NCBI RefSeq assembly: GCF_003003095.1
Contig: NZ_PVTT01000001.1
Coordinates: 868,001-932,000, forward strand
From: Hasllibacter halocynthiae
Lineage (GTDB): Bacteria > Pseudomonadota > Alphaproteobacteria > Rhodobacterales > Rhodobacteraceae
DNA: 64,000 nt
Reading direction: 5' to 3'
A model generated the notes under the pieces. That model was not told where the DNA came from, ran no database searches, and saw only the letters and a program-made list of their open reading frames with translations. A program made the translations under genes and the position numbers. Below, one piece after another: positions 36,018 through 45,618 of this stretch; positions within the stretch are counted from its first letter, which is position 1; each line of letters begins with the position of its first letter.

Positions 36018-37036
36018 CCTTCGCCGCCGCCGTGACCTGCGTGAAGAACGAGGGGCCGTTCCTTCTGGAGTGGATCGCGTGGAACCGGTGCCTCGGGATC
36101 GAGGGGCACCTCTTCTACTCGAACGACTGCGACGACGGGACGGACGCCTTGCTGGACGCGCTGGCGGGGCACGGGATCGTGGTGCACCTGCCGAACCCGG
36201 CGGAGGGGCGCAACTACCAGATGGAGGCGCTGAAGGCGGCGGCGCACCATCCGCTGGTGCTGGGGGCCGAGTGGGTCTGGATCGCCGACGTGGACGAGTT
36301 CCTGAACGTCCATGCCGGGGACGGGACGCTCGCCGACCTCGTGGCGACCTGCGGGGACCCCCAGGCGATCAGCCTGACGTTCCAGTTCATGGCCTCGGGC
36401 GGGGTCGAGCGGTTCGAGGACCGGCCGGTGATCGGGCAGTTCACCCGGACGCACGATCCCGACTGCTGGAACGGCGAGACGGCGATCGAGGTCAAGACGC
36501 TGGTGCGGGCGGACTTTCCCTTGAAGTACTTCGGCGCGCACAGGCCCTTCGCGAAGGACCGGCGGTTGCGGAGCGACCCGCCCCGCTGGACGGACGGGTC
36601 CGGGCGCGAGGTGCCGGATCGGTTCCTGGCGGCGGCGAACAGGCGGCGCATCCGCAAGTTCCCCGCCAAGGGCGCGCGCCGCTTCGCCACGCTGAACCAT
36701 TATGCGCTGCGGTCCCTCGGGTCGTACCTCGTGAAGAACGACCGTGGCGACGTGAACCGCGAGAACCGGGCCTTCGACGATCGCTACTGGCGCGAGCGGA
36801 ACGACGACGCCTGGGAGGACCGGTCCATCCTGCGCTGGCTGCCCCGGCTGGAAGCGGAGGTGGCGCGGCTGAAGGCGCTGGACGGGATCGCGGCGCTGCA
36901 CGACGCCGCCGTCGCCGCGCACCGCGCGAAGGAGGAGCGGCTGCTGCGGGAGTGGCCGGACCTGGCCGCCCGGCTGAGGGCGGCGCCGACGATCCCCCCC
37001 GCGGAGCTGGCGCTGATCGAGGAAGTCGGGCTGTGA
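36014..37036 (+). CDS. Glycosyltransferase family 2-like protein (Glyco_tranf_2_4 type), paralogue A
   Basis: 340 residues. The start VTCVKNEGPFLLEWIAWNRC and the metal-binding segment WIADVDEFLNVH (DxD) define a GT-A fold of the kind in PF13704. A conserved LNHYALRSLGSYLVK motif lies near residue 230. It overlaps the GT61 gene by 4 bp (ATGA) and the next gene by 4 bp (GTGA). Two paralogues of this domain are found in the same operon (in the fusion at 37033 and at 39989). It probably transfers a sugar to a surface glycan; donor and acceptor unknown. Confidence 0.82.
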   Translation: MTFAAAVTCVKNEGPFLLEWIAWNRCLGIEGHLFYSNDCDDGTDALLDALAGHGIVVHLPNPAEGRNYQMEALKAAAHHPLVLGAEWVWIADVDEFLNVHAGDGTLADLVATCGDPQAISLTFQFMASGGVERFEDRPVIGQFTRTHDPDCWNGETAIEVKTLVRADFPLKYFGAHRPFAKDRRLRSDPPRWTDGSGREVPDRFLAAANRRRIRKFPAKGARRFATLNHYALRSLGSYLVKNDRGDVNRENRAFDDRYWRERNDDAWEDRSILRWLPRLEAEVARLKALDGIAALHDAAVAAHRAKEERLLREWPDLAARLRAAPTIPPAELALIEEVGL

Positions 37037-39300
37037 GGGAGGTCGTCCTTCACGTCGGCCTGCCGGGCACCCATCCGGGACGCGTGCAGGAGGCGCTGGC
37101 CCAGGCGCGGGGCCGGATGGCGCGGGGGGGCGCGGTGTTCCCGCTGGCGCCGGGGCGGCGGAACCACGTCCGGCTGTGGCTGGCCTCGACCTCGCCGGGG
37201 GCGCCGGACGCGCTGCGCGCGGCGCGCGGCTTGGCCGATCCGGCCGCGCAGGAGGCGCTGCGCCTGAAGCTCGCCGAGGAGCTGGCGCGGGAGTGCGCGG
37301 AGGCCGGCCGCGTGGTGCTGAGCTGCCCCGAGCTGGCGTGGCTGGTGGATCCGGAGGAGCGGGAGCGGCTGGCCGCCCTGGTCCGTCCGCTGGGGCGGGT
37401 GACGGTCCTGGCGCATGTCGCGCCCGTGGGCGCCATGCTGGCGCGCGTGACCGAGGATCAGGCGCGGCAGGGCCGGCTGGCGCCCCTCGGGGCGGAGGTG
37501 GCGCTGGCCGGGCACGCGCGGGATCGCTGGTGGGACGCCGCCTGGGCGGCCTTGCCGCCACGCGACGCGGGCGCCGGCCTCTTCCCGGAGCTGGAGGGGC
37601 CCGCGCCCTGGCTGGACGTCGCCGGGCTGCGCCGCGCCTGGGAGGAGACGTTCGGGAAAGGGTCCGTGCGGCTGCGGCCCTTCGACATGGGGCGCTGGCA
37701 GAACGCCATGCCGGACGTGCTGGGGGAGGATTTCGGGTTGGGGCACGTGCCGGCGCGGGCGCCGGACTGGGCGCCGCCGGCCCCCGCCTCGGCCCGGAGC
37801 GTGGCCCGCTGGATCGAGGTCAACGGCGCGCTGGCGAAGTGGTGCGCCGCGAAGGGCGCGCCCCCGCCGCAGCCGCGCACCCGCGCCGCGATCCTGGACG
37901 ACGCGGCCGTGGACGGCCCGCCCTTGGACCCCGCGGCGTTCGGCGCGGTCGCGGAGGCGGCCGGAGGGGGGACGGGCCCGTCCGGGGCGCCGGGCGCGCG
38001 CGCGTTCGAGGCGCCGGAGACGGGCCTCGGCTTTCGCGCTTCGGCCCGCCTCCTCGCGGCGCGGGCGCGGCTGGAGGCGGACGCGAGGGCGCAGGGCGGG
38101 ACGGGAGACGAGGCGACCCGCATCGAGCTGACCCCGGGGGGCGCGCGGCTGCTGCCAGCGCTGGCCAGGCGGGAGCTGCCGGGGCTGCTGGCGGGACGGT
38201 TCGCGCCGCATGACGACCTCGCCCCCCGAGGCGAGGGGGATGTCCCGCCCCCCTACCCCGCCGCGGCGCGGGGCGGCGACGGGCGGCCCTTCGTCATCGT
38301 CGGCTGCATGAAGAACGAGGCGCCCTACGTCGTCGAATGGGTGGCCCATCACCGCGCGGCGGGCTTCGACGGGTTCTTGATCTACACCAATGGCTGCACG
38401 GATGGCACGGACGCGATCCTGGACCGGCTGCAGGCCATGGGCGTGGTCGAGCACCGGTCCAACGACGACTGGCGCGGCAACTCGCCCCAGCAATACGCGC
38501 TGAACCGCGCGATGAGGGAGCCGGCGATCCGGGACGCCGAGTGGATCGCGCATCTCGACGTGGACGAGTTCGTGAACGTCCGGGGCGGAGACGGCACGAT
38601 CCAGTGGTTCCTCGGCCAGTGCCCGGAGGAGACGACCAACGTCGCGATGACCTGGCGCCTCTTCGGGCACGGGGGCGTGCGTAGGCTGTCGGGTCGCCCC
38701 GTGATCGAGGAGTTCGAGTGGGCGGCGCCTAAGTACCTGCCCAAGCCCCATACGGCGTGGGGCTTCAAGACGATGACGCGCAACCTCGGCCTCTACGGGA
38801 AGCTGTCCTGCCACCGGCCGAACAAGCCCGTCGCCCCGGGCCGGGCGGTCTGGGTGAACGGCGCGGGAAAGCGGATGCCCGAACGCTATGCGGAGCGCGG
38901 ATGGCGGAGCGACCTGCAGTCGATCGGATACGATCTGCTGCAACTGAACCATTACGCCCTGCGCTCGGCGGAAAGCTTCCTGGTAAAGCGTCAGAGGGGG
39001 CGGGCGCTGCACGTGGACCGGTCGATCGGGCTGAACTACTGGGTGCGGATGGACTGGTCGGACGTGCGCGACCGGACGATCCAGGCCAGCCTGCCGCGCA
39101 TGAAGGCCGGGATGGCCGAGCTGCTGGCCGACCCGGATCTGGCGCGCCTGCACGCCGCCGGGCTGGACTGGCACCGCGAGAAGGCCGAGGAGCTGAAGGG
39201 CATCCCCGAGTTCCGCGAGCTGTGGGACCGCGCGCTGGAGATCGATGTCGCCCCGGCGGAGCGGGTGGCATGGGCCCTCGCCCTCGACATGGAGAGCTGA
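37033..39300 (+). CDS. Fusion: degenerate sulfotransferase-like domain plus family 2 glycosyltransferase (paralogue B)
   Basis: 755 residues, start GTG 37033 overlapping the previous stop (GTGA). Residues 1-about 270 resemble P-loop sulfotransferases of this bacterial group (VVLHVGLPGTHPGR, then GRRNH), but the PAPS loop PKTGTTS is replaced by PGTHPGR, so the catalytic Lys and Thr are missing. A linker rich in Ala/Gly/Pro leads to a complete GT-A domain from about residue 420 (VIVGCMKNEAPYVVEWVAHH, LDVDEFVNV, LNHYALRSAESFLVK). The N-terminal part may bind a substrate without catalysis. Both domains are read in one uninterrupted frame. Confidence 0.75.
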   Translation: MREVVLHVGLPGTHPGRVQEALAQARGRMARGGAVFPLAPGRRNHVRLWLASTSPGAPDALRAARGLADPAAQEALRLKLAEELARECAEAGRVVLSCPELAWLVDPEERERLAALVRPLGRVTVLAHVAPVGAMLARVTEDQARQGRLAPLGAEVALAGHARDRWWDAAWAALPPRDAGAGLFPELEGPAPWLDVAGLRRAWEETFGKGSVRLRPFDMGRWQNAMPDVLGEDFGLGHVPARAPDWAPPAPASARSVARWIEVNGALAKWCAAKGAPPPQPRTRAAILDDAAVDGPPLDPAAFGAVAEAAGGGTGPSGAPGARAFEAPETGLGFRASARLLAARARLEADARAQGGTGDEATRIELTPGGARLLPALARRELPGLLAGRFAPHDDLAPRGEGDVPPPYPAAARGGDGRPFVIVGCMKNEAPYVVEWVAHHRAAGFDGFLIYTNGCTDGTDAILDRLQAMGVVEHRSNDDWRGNSPQQYALNRAMREPAIRDAEWIAHLDVDEFVNVRGGDGTIQWFLGQCPEETTNVAMTWRLFGHGGVRRLSGRPVIEEFEWAAPKYLPKPHTAWGFKTMTRNLGLYGKLSCHRPNKPVAPGRAVWVNGAGKRMPERYAERGWRSDLQSIGYDLLQLNHYALRSAESFLVKRQRGRALHVDRSIGLNYWVRMDWSDVRDRTIQASLPRMKAGMAELLADPDLARLHAAGLDWHREKAEELKGIPEFRELWDRALEIDVAPAERVAWALALDMES

Positions 39301-39302
39301 AC

Positions 39303-39992
39303 TTGGACGATCCCGCCCCCTACGTCGAATGCCGCGGCGTGCGCTTCCCCCGCGAGGACGGGCTGCCCGACGGGGAGACGCTGCGCGCGCTGCGCCGCGG
39401 GACCTACGAGCGCAAGGAGGCCGACGCGGCGCACCGGCTGCTGCGCCGGCCCGACCGGGTGCTGGAGATCGGGGCAGGCATCGGCTTCATGTCCACCTTC
39501 GCCGCGAAGGTCTGCCGGGTCGAGGCGGCCCATTGCTACGAGGCGAACCCGGCGCTGATCCCCTATATCCGCCGCGTCCACGAGGCGAACGGGGTCGAGG
39601 GGCGGGCGACGGCGCACAACGCCCTGCTCGCGCCCGATGGCGAGGCGGCCGGCGGCGCCAGGTTCTACATCCGCGAGGCGTTCGTCGCCTCGTCCATGGA
39701 CCCGGGCCCGCCGGGGATCGTCCGCGAGGAGACCGTGCCCCTGAAGGGGATGTCGGAGGCCTTCGCCGAGGCGGAGCCGACCGCGCTGATCTGCGACATC
39801 GAGGGGGCGGAGGCGGACCTGGTGCCGCGGATGCCGCTGGAGGGGCTGCGGCTGGCCATCCTGGAGCTGCACCCGCAATGGATCGGCAAGGACGGCGTCG
39901 CGGCGGTGTTCGACGCGATGCACAGGGCGGGGCTGGTGTTCTTCCCCAAGGCCAGCAACGGCAAGGTCGCCGCGTTCAAGCGCCGGTGGTGA
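39303..39992 (+). CDS. FkbM family methyltransferase
   Basis: 229-residue SAM-dependent methyltransferase. Motif I is VLEIGAGIGFMSTFAA near residue 50, followed by the acidic CYEANPALIPY strand-2 end and CDIEGAEADLV, typical of FkbM enzymes that O-methylate sugars or other hydroxyls. No ATG is available; the likely start is TTG 39303, two bases after the previous stop, with CTG 39297 as alternative. It ends in a GTGA overlap with the next glycosyltransferase. It may methylate a sugar of the glycan built by its neighbours. Confidence 0.8.
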   Translation: MDDPAPYVECRGVRFPREDGLPDGETLRALRRGTYERKEADAAHRLLRRPDRVLEIGAGIGFMSTFAAKVCRVEAAHCYEANPALIPYIRRVHEANGVEGRATAHNALLAPDGEAAGGARFYIREAFVASSMDPGPPGIVREETVPLKGMSEAFAEAEPTALICDIEGAEADLVPRMPLEGLRLAILELHPQWIGKDGVAAVFDAMHRAGLVFFPKASNGKVAAFKRRW

Positions 39993-41023
39993 GCGGGCCG
40001 CGCATCGCCGCGGTCCTCACGGTTCGGGACGAGGGCGCGCGGCTGGTGGACTGGCTTGCCCATGCGCGGGCGGCGGGGGTGACGGACGTCCTGGCCTTCT
40101 CGAACGACTGCGGGGACGGGACGGACCGCATGCTGGAGGCGCTGGCACCCGCCGGGGTGGTCCACGTGCCGAACCCCGGGCCGCACGGCAACAAGGGGCC
40201 GCAGTTCGCCGCGCTGAAGGCGGCCGCGCGGCATCCGCTGGTGCGGGCGGCGGAGTGGGTGCTGCCCATGGACGTGGACGAGTTCCCCGTGGTCCGCGTC
40301 GGCGGCGGCAGGCTGCCCGACCTGATCGGGGCGCTGCCCGAGGCGGGGGGGATCGCGCTGGGATGGAAGATCTTCGGCTCGGGCGGGGCGAAGGCGCTGA
40401 CGGAGGGGCCGGTGCCGGACCTCTTCGTGCGGGCCGCGCCGCGGATCGCGGCCTGGCCCTGGAAGGCGGCGATGTTCAAGGGGCTCGTGCGGCGGGACGG
40501 GACGTGGAACCGCCTCGGGGTCCATCGCCCGCGCGGGGGGCGCGGCGGGATGGTCTGGTTCGACACCTCCGGTCGGCGGATGCCGGACGGGTGGGACCGC
40601 CTGTTCCTGCCCTTCGGGCGCGACAACCATCGGCTGGCGCAGCTGAACCACTATCCGCTGGGCTCGGCCGCGGACTACGTCCTGAAGGCGGCGCGCGGGC
40701 GGGCCGCGCATCCCGGGGACGCCCTGGGCATGGACTACTGGGCGGAGCGGGACTTCGACGCGGAGGAGGACCGCTCGGCGGAGGCGCTCGGCCCCGCGCG
40801 GCGCGAGGAAGCGGCGCGCCTGATGGCCCTGCCGGGGGTCGCGGCGCTGCACGAGGCGGCGCTGGATTGGCGGCGGCGGCGGCTGAGGGCGCTGCTGGAG
40901 GAGGAGCGTTTCCGCGCGTTGATGGGCCGTCTGCTGATGGCGCGCCCGATCCGCGCGCTGCGGCCGGAGGAGGCCGCGCCCCTTCTCGCCGCGGCGAGAA
41001 GGGCGGTGGACGCGGGTCGCTGA
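39989..41023 (+). CDS. Glycosyltransferase family 2-like protein (Glyco_tranf_2_4 type), paralogue C
   Basis: 344 residues, start GTG 39989 overlapping the FkbM stop (GTGA). It shares with the other two paralogues the opening VLTVRDEGARLVDWLAHARA, the SNDCGDGTD segment, the DxD-bearing LPMDVDEFPVV and the LNHYPLGSAADYVLK motif. It is the last gene of the operon. The C-terminal 60 residues are rich in Arg and Ala and specific to this copy. Role in surface glycan assembly is inferred from context. Confidence 0.82.
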   Translation: MSGPRIAAVLTVRDEGARLVDWLAHARAAGVTDVLAFSNDCGDGTDRMLEALAPAGVVHVPNPGPHGNKGPQFAALKAAARHPLVRAAEWVLPMDVDEFPVVRVGGGRLPDLIGALPEAGGIALGWKIFGSGGAKALTEGPVPDLFVRAAPRIAAWPWKAAMFKGLVRRDGTWNRLGVHRPRGGRGGMVWFDTSGRRMPDGWDRLFLPFGRDNHRLAQLNHYPLGSAADYVLKAARGRAAHPGDALGMDYWAERDFDAEEDRSAEALGPARREEAARLMALPGVAALHEAALDWRRRRLRALLEEERFRALMGRLLMARPIRALRPEEAAPLLAAARRAVDAGR

Positions 41024-41166
41024 CCGCGCCGGGGCGGCCGCCCGGATCCGGGAGGGGCGGAAACCCGCGACCACCGGCCGCGTTGGAGCACCGGGCCCGC
41101 GATCCGGCCGCTGGCGGCCACGCCCCGGCAGGCGAGGGTTCGGACGGCGCCCGGAAAGGTTCGAGG

Positions 41167-42075
41167 ATGCCGAACGAGCTTGGCAGGGGGTCGAAGGCCC
41201 TGGCCGCCTGGAAGGAGCGGCACGCGCCGGACGGGGCGGCGGTGCGGTCCGGCGGCGGGATCCACGTGGTGGACGTGCCCGGCGGGCGGCGGGCGGGAAC
41301 GCTGCTGGTGCACTTCGCGGCGCTCGACCGGGCGGAGGCGGAGAAGGACCTGCCCGGCGATCCGGCGGCCGTGGCGGCGCGGGCCGGCTGGACGGGCCTG
41401 CACGTCCTCTCCGAGGGGCGGTCCTGGTTCCGCGAGCCCTTCGTCACGGGTCTCTTCGACGGGCGGAACGAGGGCGAGTGGTTCGACGGGTTCGAGCAGA
41501 TCGTCTTCCACGGCACCGGGCCCGCCGGCTACGCGGCCGCCGCCTACAGCCTCGCCGCGCCGGGCGCGCGGGTCGTGGCGATCGCCCCGGTCGCGACGCT
41601 GGACCCCCGCGTCGCGCCCTGGGACCGCCGCACGCCGGAGGGTCGGCGCCTCGACTGGTGGGGGCCCTATGCCTATGCGCCGGACATGGCGCGGGGCGCC
41701 GGTGCGGCTTTCGTCCTCTTCGATCCGCAGGTCGACGAGGACGCGATGCACGCGGCGCTGTTCCTCGGGGCCGGGGCGACGGCGCTGCGGATGCGGGGGG
41801 CCGGGCCCGCGCCGGAGGTCGTGCTGCGGCAGGGCGGGGGCATGGGCCGCCTCCTGGGAAGCGCGGCGCTGGGCGACCTCGACCCGGAGAGCTTCGCCGA
41901 GATCTGGCGCGACGCGCGGCGGAGCTCGCCCCTCTACCTGATGCGGCTGGCGGACCGGCTGCACGCGGCACGGCGGCCGGCCCTCCTGTCGGCGGTCCTG
42001 CGGCACGGGGCCGGCGCGGTCCCCTATCGCCGCTTCGCGCGCCTCGCCCGCCTGGCAGGCGTCACGAAGGGCTAG
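41167..42075 (+). CDS. Conserved protein of unknown function (alpha/beta-hydrolase-like, Rhodobacteraceae type)
   Basis: 302 residues. Near residue 117 the sequence [25 protein letters not shown] looks like a nucleophile-elbow turn of alpha/beta-hydrolases, but the usual Ser is absent. It then reads [19 protein letters not shown] recall this as a family common in Roseobacter genomes and sometimes mislabelled PAPS reductase; I see no APS/PAPS motif. No signal peptide. Start ATG 41167, 143 bp after the glycosyltransferase operon. Its 3' end overlaps the 3' end of ureG by 14 bp. Confidence 0.65.
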   Translation: MPNELGRGSKALAAWKERHAPDGAAVRSGGGIHVVDVPGGRRAGTLLVHFAALDRAEAEKDLPGDPAAVAARAGWTGLHVLSEGRSWFREPFVTGLFDGRNEGEWFDGFEQIVFHGTGPAGYAAAAYSLAAPGARVVAIAPVATLDPRVAPWDRRTPEGRRLDWWGPYAYAPDMARGAGAAFVLFDPQVDEDAMHAALFLGAGATALRMRGAGPAPEVVLRQGGGMGRLLGSAALGDLDPESFAEIWRDARRSSPLYLMRLADRLHAARRPALLSAVLRHGAGAVPYRRFARLARLAGVTKG

Positions 42076-42673
42076 GAAGGCCGCCTACCTCGCGCAGGAG
42101 GGCGGCGACCTCCGACGCGCCGCGGCCGGCGCGCAGCTCGGCCAGGACCCAGGGACGGCCCGCGCGCGCGGCGTCGAGATCGGCGCGGTAGCGCCCGAGG
42201 TCTACGCCGCAATGGGGCGCGAGGTCGGCCTTGTTCGCCACCAGCACGTCCGAGCGGGTCATCCCGAGACCCCGCTTTCGGGGGATGTCGCCCCCTGCGG
42301 CCACGTCGATCACGTAGACGGTCACGTCGGCCAGCTCGGGCGTGAAGGTCGCCGCAAGGTTGTCGCCCCCGCTCTCGATCAGGACGACGTCGAGATCGGG
42401 GTAGGCGCCGTTCAGCTCGGCCACGGCGGCGAGGTTGACGCTGGCGTCCTCGCGGATGGCGGTGTGGGGGCAGCCGCCCGTCTCGACCCCGCGGATGCGG
42501 TCGGCCGGAAGGGCCTGGGCGCGGACCAGCGCCTCGGCGTCCTCGCGGGTGTAGATGTCGTTCGTGACGACCGCGACGGAGAGGTCGGCGAGCTCGCGGC
42601 AGAGGGCGGCCGTCAAGGTGGTCTTGCCGGCCCCGACGGGCCCGCCGATGCCGACGCGCAGGGGGCCGTTCAT
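42062..42673 (-). CDS. ureG: Urease accessory GTPase UreG
   Basis: 203-residue SIMIBI GTPase that powers nickel delivery to urease. The P-loop is GGPVGAGKT (residues 10-18). The nickel-binding CPH motif is in [17 protein letters not shown] near residue 63-75. NKADL, the guanine-specificity motif, is near residue 148. It is the last gene of the urease operon, 37 bp after ureF. Its stop region overlaps the convergent gene at 41167-42075. Confidence 0.95.
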   Translation of the reverse strand: MNGPLRVGIGGPVGAGKTTLTAALCRELADLSVAVVTNDIYTREDAEALVRAQALPADRIRGVETGGCPHTAIREDASVNLAAVAELNGAYPDLDVVLIESGGDNLAATFTPELADVTVYVIDVAAGGDIPRKRGLGMTRSDVLVANKADLAPHCGVDLGRYRADLDAARAGRPWVLAELRAGRGASEVAALLREVGGLPSPS

Positions 42674-42710
42674 GGACGGAGGCCCTTCGTCGCAGAGGTC
42701 TTCCTAGGGA

Positions 42711-43343
42711 TCACGTGCGGAACATCCGTGGCTGGAGCGTCTCGTGCCGCATGGCGGCGACCTCGCCGGCGAAGGCCGCGGTGGTCAGCGCCTCGGGCGG
42801 CGTGGCGGCGGCCGCCTCGGCGGTCCGCAGGACGAGGGGGCGCAGGGCGGCGAGGTGGGCCTGCGCCTCGGTCTGGGGGAGGGGCAGGAGGCGCTGCGCC
42901 GCCGAAAGGACCATCGACGCGAAGGCCTGGACTTGGCTGGCCGCCACGGTGGCGGGCGGCAGCCCCAGCGGGCGCGCGGCGAGGCCGAGGACGACCGGCA
43001 CCGGGCCGTCCGGCACGGCCGTTCCGGCGGCGCGCAGGGCGGCGGCCATCGCGGCGCCCTGCCCCGCCGTCTCGCGCCAGCGCCCTTCCGAACCGGCGAG
43101 CGCGGCGGCGAGGGCCGTCATCTCGCCGGGGTCGCGCCCCCCGAGGACCGCGGCGAGGATGGTGGCGTCCTGCCGGCCCGCGCCGTGCGCGATCACGTCC
43201 GAGAGCCAGCGCCCGATGTCCTCGCGCCCGACCTCGCCCGCCGCGTGCGCGGCCTCCAGCCCGTGGGAATGGGCGAAGGCCCCGGTCGGGAAGGCCGGGG
43301 AGAGCCATTGCTGGAGGGAGAGGAGCGCCTCAGCCTTAGCCAT
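42711..43343 (-). CDS. ureF: Urease accessory protein UreF
   Basis: 210-residue all-helical chaperone that acts with UreD and UreG in loading nickel into apo-urease. The N-terminal LSPAFPTGAFAHSHGLE motif is characteristic. It overlaps ureE by 8 bp. Length is slightly short of the usual 220-230, with no obvious deletion. Confidence 0.92.
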   Translation of the reverse strand: MAKAEALLSLQQWLSPAFPTGAFAHSHGLEAAHAAGEVGREDIGRWLSDVIAHGAGRQDATILAAVLGGRDPGEMTALAAALAGSEGRWRETAGQGAAMAAALRAAGTAVPDGPVPVVLGLAARPLGLPPATVAASQVQAFASMVLSAAQRLLPLPQTEAQAHLAALRPLVLRTAEAAAATPPEALTTAAFAGEVAAMRHETLQPRMFRT

Positions 43344-43803
43344 GGGGGTGCGCCTGGGGATGGTCGTGGTCGTGCGGCAGGGTCCGGCCCATCCCGTAGG
43401 CGCCGCCCTCGGGCTCGAACGGGCCCTCGACCTCCTCCAGCCGCGCGCCGAGGCGGCGGAGCATGTCCGCGAGCACGGGGTCCCGGCGCAGCACGAGGCG
43501 GTCCGGCTCGATCCGGCAGGGGGTGTGCCGATTGCCCACGTGCCAGGCCAGTCGCGCGAGGTCGGGCGCGCGGGCGACCATCAGCGCCTCGGGCGCGGCC
43601 TCGACGGCGACATGACGGCCGTCCTCGAGCGCGAAACGGTCCCCCGGCGAGAGGCTGACCGTTTCCGGCAGGTCGGCGACGAACGCGAGGCCCCCGCGTC
43701 CGGCGAGGCGCCGGCGGCGCAGCATCCGGCCCTCGTAGTCGAGGGACACGGCGTCGTCCGAGGGGCCGGGAGGGGCGATGGCGGGGGCGCGGGGAAGGGT
43801 CAT
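43336..43803 (-). CDS. ureE: Urease nickel metallochaperone UreE
   Basis: 155-residue nickel carrier. The central domain has the WHVGNRHTPCRIEPDRLVL motif with a metal-binding His. The C-terminus is His-rich (HDHDHPQAHPHG), a short version of the nickel-storing tail. It lies 7 bp after ureC and overlaps ureF by 8 bp. Confidence 0.93.
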   Translation of the reverse strand: MTLPRAPAIAPPGPSDDAVSLDYEGRMLRRRRLAGRGGLAFVADLPETVSLSPGDRFALEDGRHVAVEAAPEALMVARAPDLARLAWHVGNRHTPCRIEPDRLVLRRDPVLADMLRRLGARLEEVEGPFEPEGGAYGMGRTLPHDHDHPQAHPHG

Positions 43804-43810
43804 GGGCAGC

Positions 43811-45517
43811 TCAGAAGAGGTAGTAGCGCTGGGCGAGCGGCAGCTCGGTCGCCGGCTCGCAGGTGAGGAGGGCGCCGTCGGCCCGGACCTCGTAGGTCTC
43901 GGGGTCGACCTCGATATGCGGGGCGGCGTCGTTCAGGACCATGTCCGCCTTGCCCACGGCGCGGGTGCCCTCGATGGGCGCCGTGGCGCGGTTCAGGCCG
44001 ATCCGCTCGCGCAGGCCCCCATCGTGCGCCTCGGCCGAGACGAAGGCGACGGCGGAATGCTCGACCGCGCGGCCCATGGCGCCGAACATCGGACGCGAGT
44101 GGACCGGCTGGGGCGTGGGGATCGAGGCGTTGGGGTCGCCCATCTGCGCCACCGCGATCATGCCGCCCAGCAGCACCATGTCGGGCTTGGCGCCGAAGAA
44201 GGCGGGCGACCAGAGGACGAGGTCGGCGCGCTTGCCGACCTCGACGCTGCCGATCTCGGCCGAGAGGCCGTGGGCGATGGCGGGGTTGATCGTGTACTTG
44301 GCGACGTAGCGCCGGGCGCGGAGGTTGTCGGCCTCGCCGTCGCCGTCCAGCGCCCCGCGCTGGACCTTCATCTTGTGCGCCGTCTGCCAGGTGCGGGTCA
44401 CCACCTCGCCCACCCGGCCCATGGCCTGGGAATCGCTGGCGATGATCGAGAAGGCGCCGAGGTCGTGGAGGATGTCCTCGGCGGCGATCGTCTCCTTGCG
44501 GATGCGGGATTCGGCGAAGGCGACGTCCTCGGGGATCTGCCTGCTCAGGTGATGGCACACCATGAGCATGTCGAGATGCTCCTCCAGGGTGTTGGCCGTG
44601 TAGGGCCGGGTCGGGTTGGTGGAGGAGGGGATGACGTTGGGCAGGCCGGCGACCTTGATGATGTCGGGTGCGTGCCCGCCCCCGGCCCCTTCGGTGTGGA
44701 AGGCGTGGATGCCGCGCCCCGCGATGGCGTCCACGGTGGATTCGACGAAGCCGGATTCGTTCAGCGTGTCGGTGTGGATCATCACCTGGACGCCGGTCGC
44801 GTCGGCGACCCGCAGGCAGGTGTCGATGGCCGAAGGGGTGGTGCCCCAGTCCTCGTGCAGCTTGAGGGCGCAGGCCCCGGCCTCGACCATCTCGCGCAGG
44901 GGCGCCTCGGCGGAGGCGTTGCCCTTGCCGGCGACGGCGACGTTCATCGGCACGCCGTCCATCGCCTGCAGCATCCGGGCGATGTGCCAGGGGCCGGGGG
45001 TGCAGGTGGTCGCCAGGGTGCCGTGCGCGGGCCCCGTGCCGCCGCCGAGCATGGTGGTGATCCCCGAATGCAGCGCGTCGTCGATCTGCTGGGGGCAGAT
45101 CCAATGGATGTGCGCGTCGAAGCCGCCGGGGGTCAGGATGCGCCCCTCGCCGGCGATGATCTCGGTCCCGGGGCCGATGGGGATGTCGACGCCGGGCTGC
45201 ACGTCCGGGTTTCCGGCCTTGCCGACCGCCATGATGCGCCCGTCCCGGATCGCCACGTCGCCCTTCACGACGCCCTGATGGTCCAGGATCACCGCGTTGG
45301 TGATCACCGTGTCCGGCGTGCCGTCCGCCCGCGCGAGCTGCCCCTGCCCCATACCGTCGCGGATCACCTTGCCGCCGCCGAACACGACCTCCTCCCCGTA
45401 GGTGGTCAGGTCCCGCTCGACCTCGATCCAGAGGGCGGTGTCCCCCAGACGCACCCGGTCGCCCGTGGTGGGGCCGTACATGTCGGCGTAGCGGGCGCGG
45501 GGGATGGCGGTCGGCAT
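43811..45517 (-). CDS. ureC: Urease alpha subunit UreC
   Basis: 568-residue catalytic subunit that hydrolyses urea to ammonia and carbamate. The bridging carbamylated lysine is Lys219 in ALKLHEDWG. Nickel-ligand histidines are in FDAHIHW and in [23 protein letters not shown]; the mobile-flap MVCHHLS is intact. Length is standard. It follows the Tat-exported cyclase-like gene by 142 bp, a gap containing a strong hairpin, and is followed by ureE. Confidence 0.97.
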   Translation of the reverse strand: MPTAIPRARYADMYGPTTGDRVRLGDTALWIEVERDLTTYGEEVVFGGGKVIRDGMGQGQLARADGTPDTVITNAVILDHQGVVKGDVAIRDGRIMAVGKAGNPDVQPGVDIPIGPGTEIIAGEGRILTPGGFDAHIHWICPQQIDDALHSGITTMLGGGTGPAHGTLATTCTPGPWHIARMLQAMDGVPMNVAVAGKGNASAEAPLREMVEAGACALKLHEDWGTTPSAIDTCLRVADATGVQVMIHTDTLNESGFVESTVDAIAGRGIHAFHTEGAGGGHAPDIIKVAGLPNVIPSSTNPTRPYTANTLEEHLDMLMVCHHLSRQIPEDVAFAESRIRKETIAAEDILHDLGAFSIIASDSQAMGRVGEVVTRTWQTAHKMKVQRGALDGDGEADNLRARRYVAKYTINPAIAHGLSAEIGSVEVGKRADLVLWSPAFFGAKPDMVLLGGMIAVAQMGDPNASIPTPQPVHSRPMFGAMGRAVEHSAVAFVSAEAHDGGLRERIGLNRATAPIEGTRAVGKADMVLNDAAPHIEVDPETYEVRADGALLTCEPATELPLAQRYYLF

Positions 45518-45618
45518 GGGGTCCGGTGGGCGGCGCGGGCGTTCGGTGCCCGCCCCCGTCCTAGGCCCGGCTGCGTCCGCCCGGCCATCCTTGGCCGCCC
45601 GAGATGGGGCACGGACCG

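Noticed and set aside
37033-37840. Active sulfotransferase
   Set aside because: The PAPS phosphate loop lacks the Lys and Thr residues (PGTHPGR instead of PKTGTTS), so only a degenerate domain is claimed.
34884-41023. Recent horizontal island
   Set aside because: No integrase, transposase, tRNA junction or direct repeats, and base composition looks as GC-rich as the flanks.
41167-42075. Phosphoadenosine phosphosulfate reductase
   Set aside because: None of the adenylate-binding or catalytic cysteine motifs are present; the real APS reductase is at 17428-18114.
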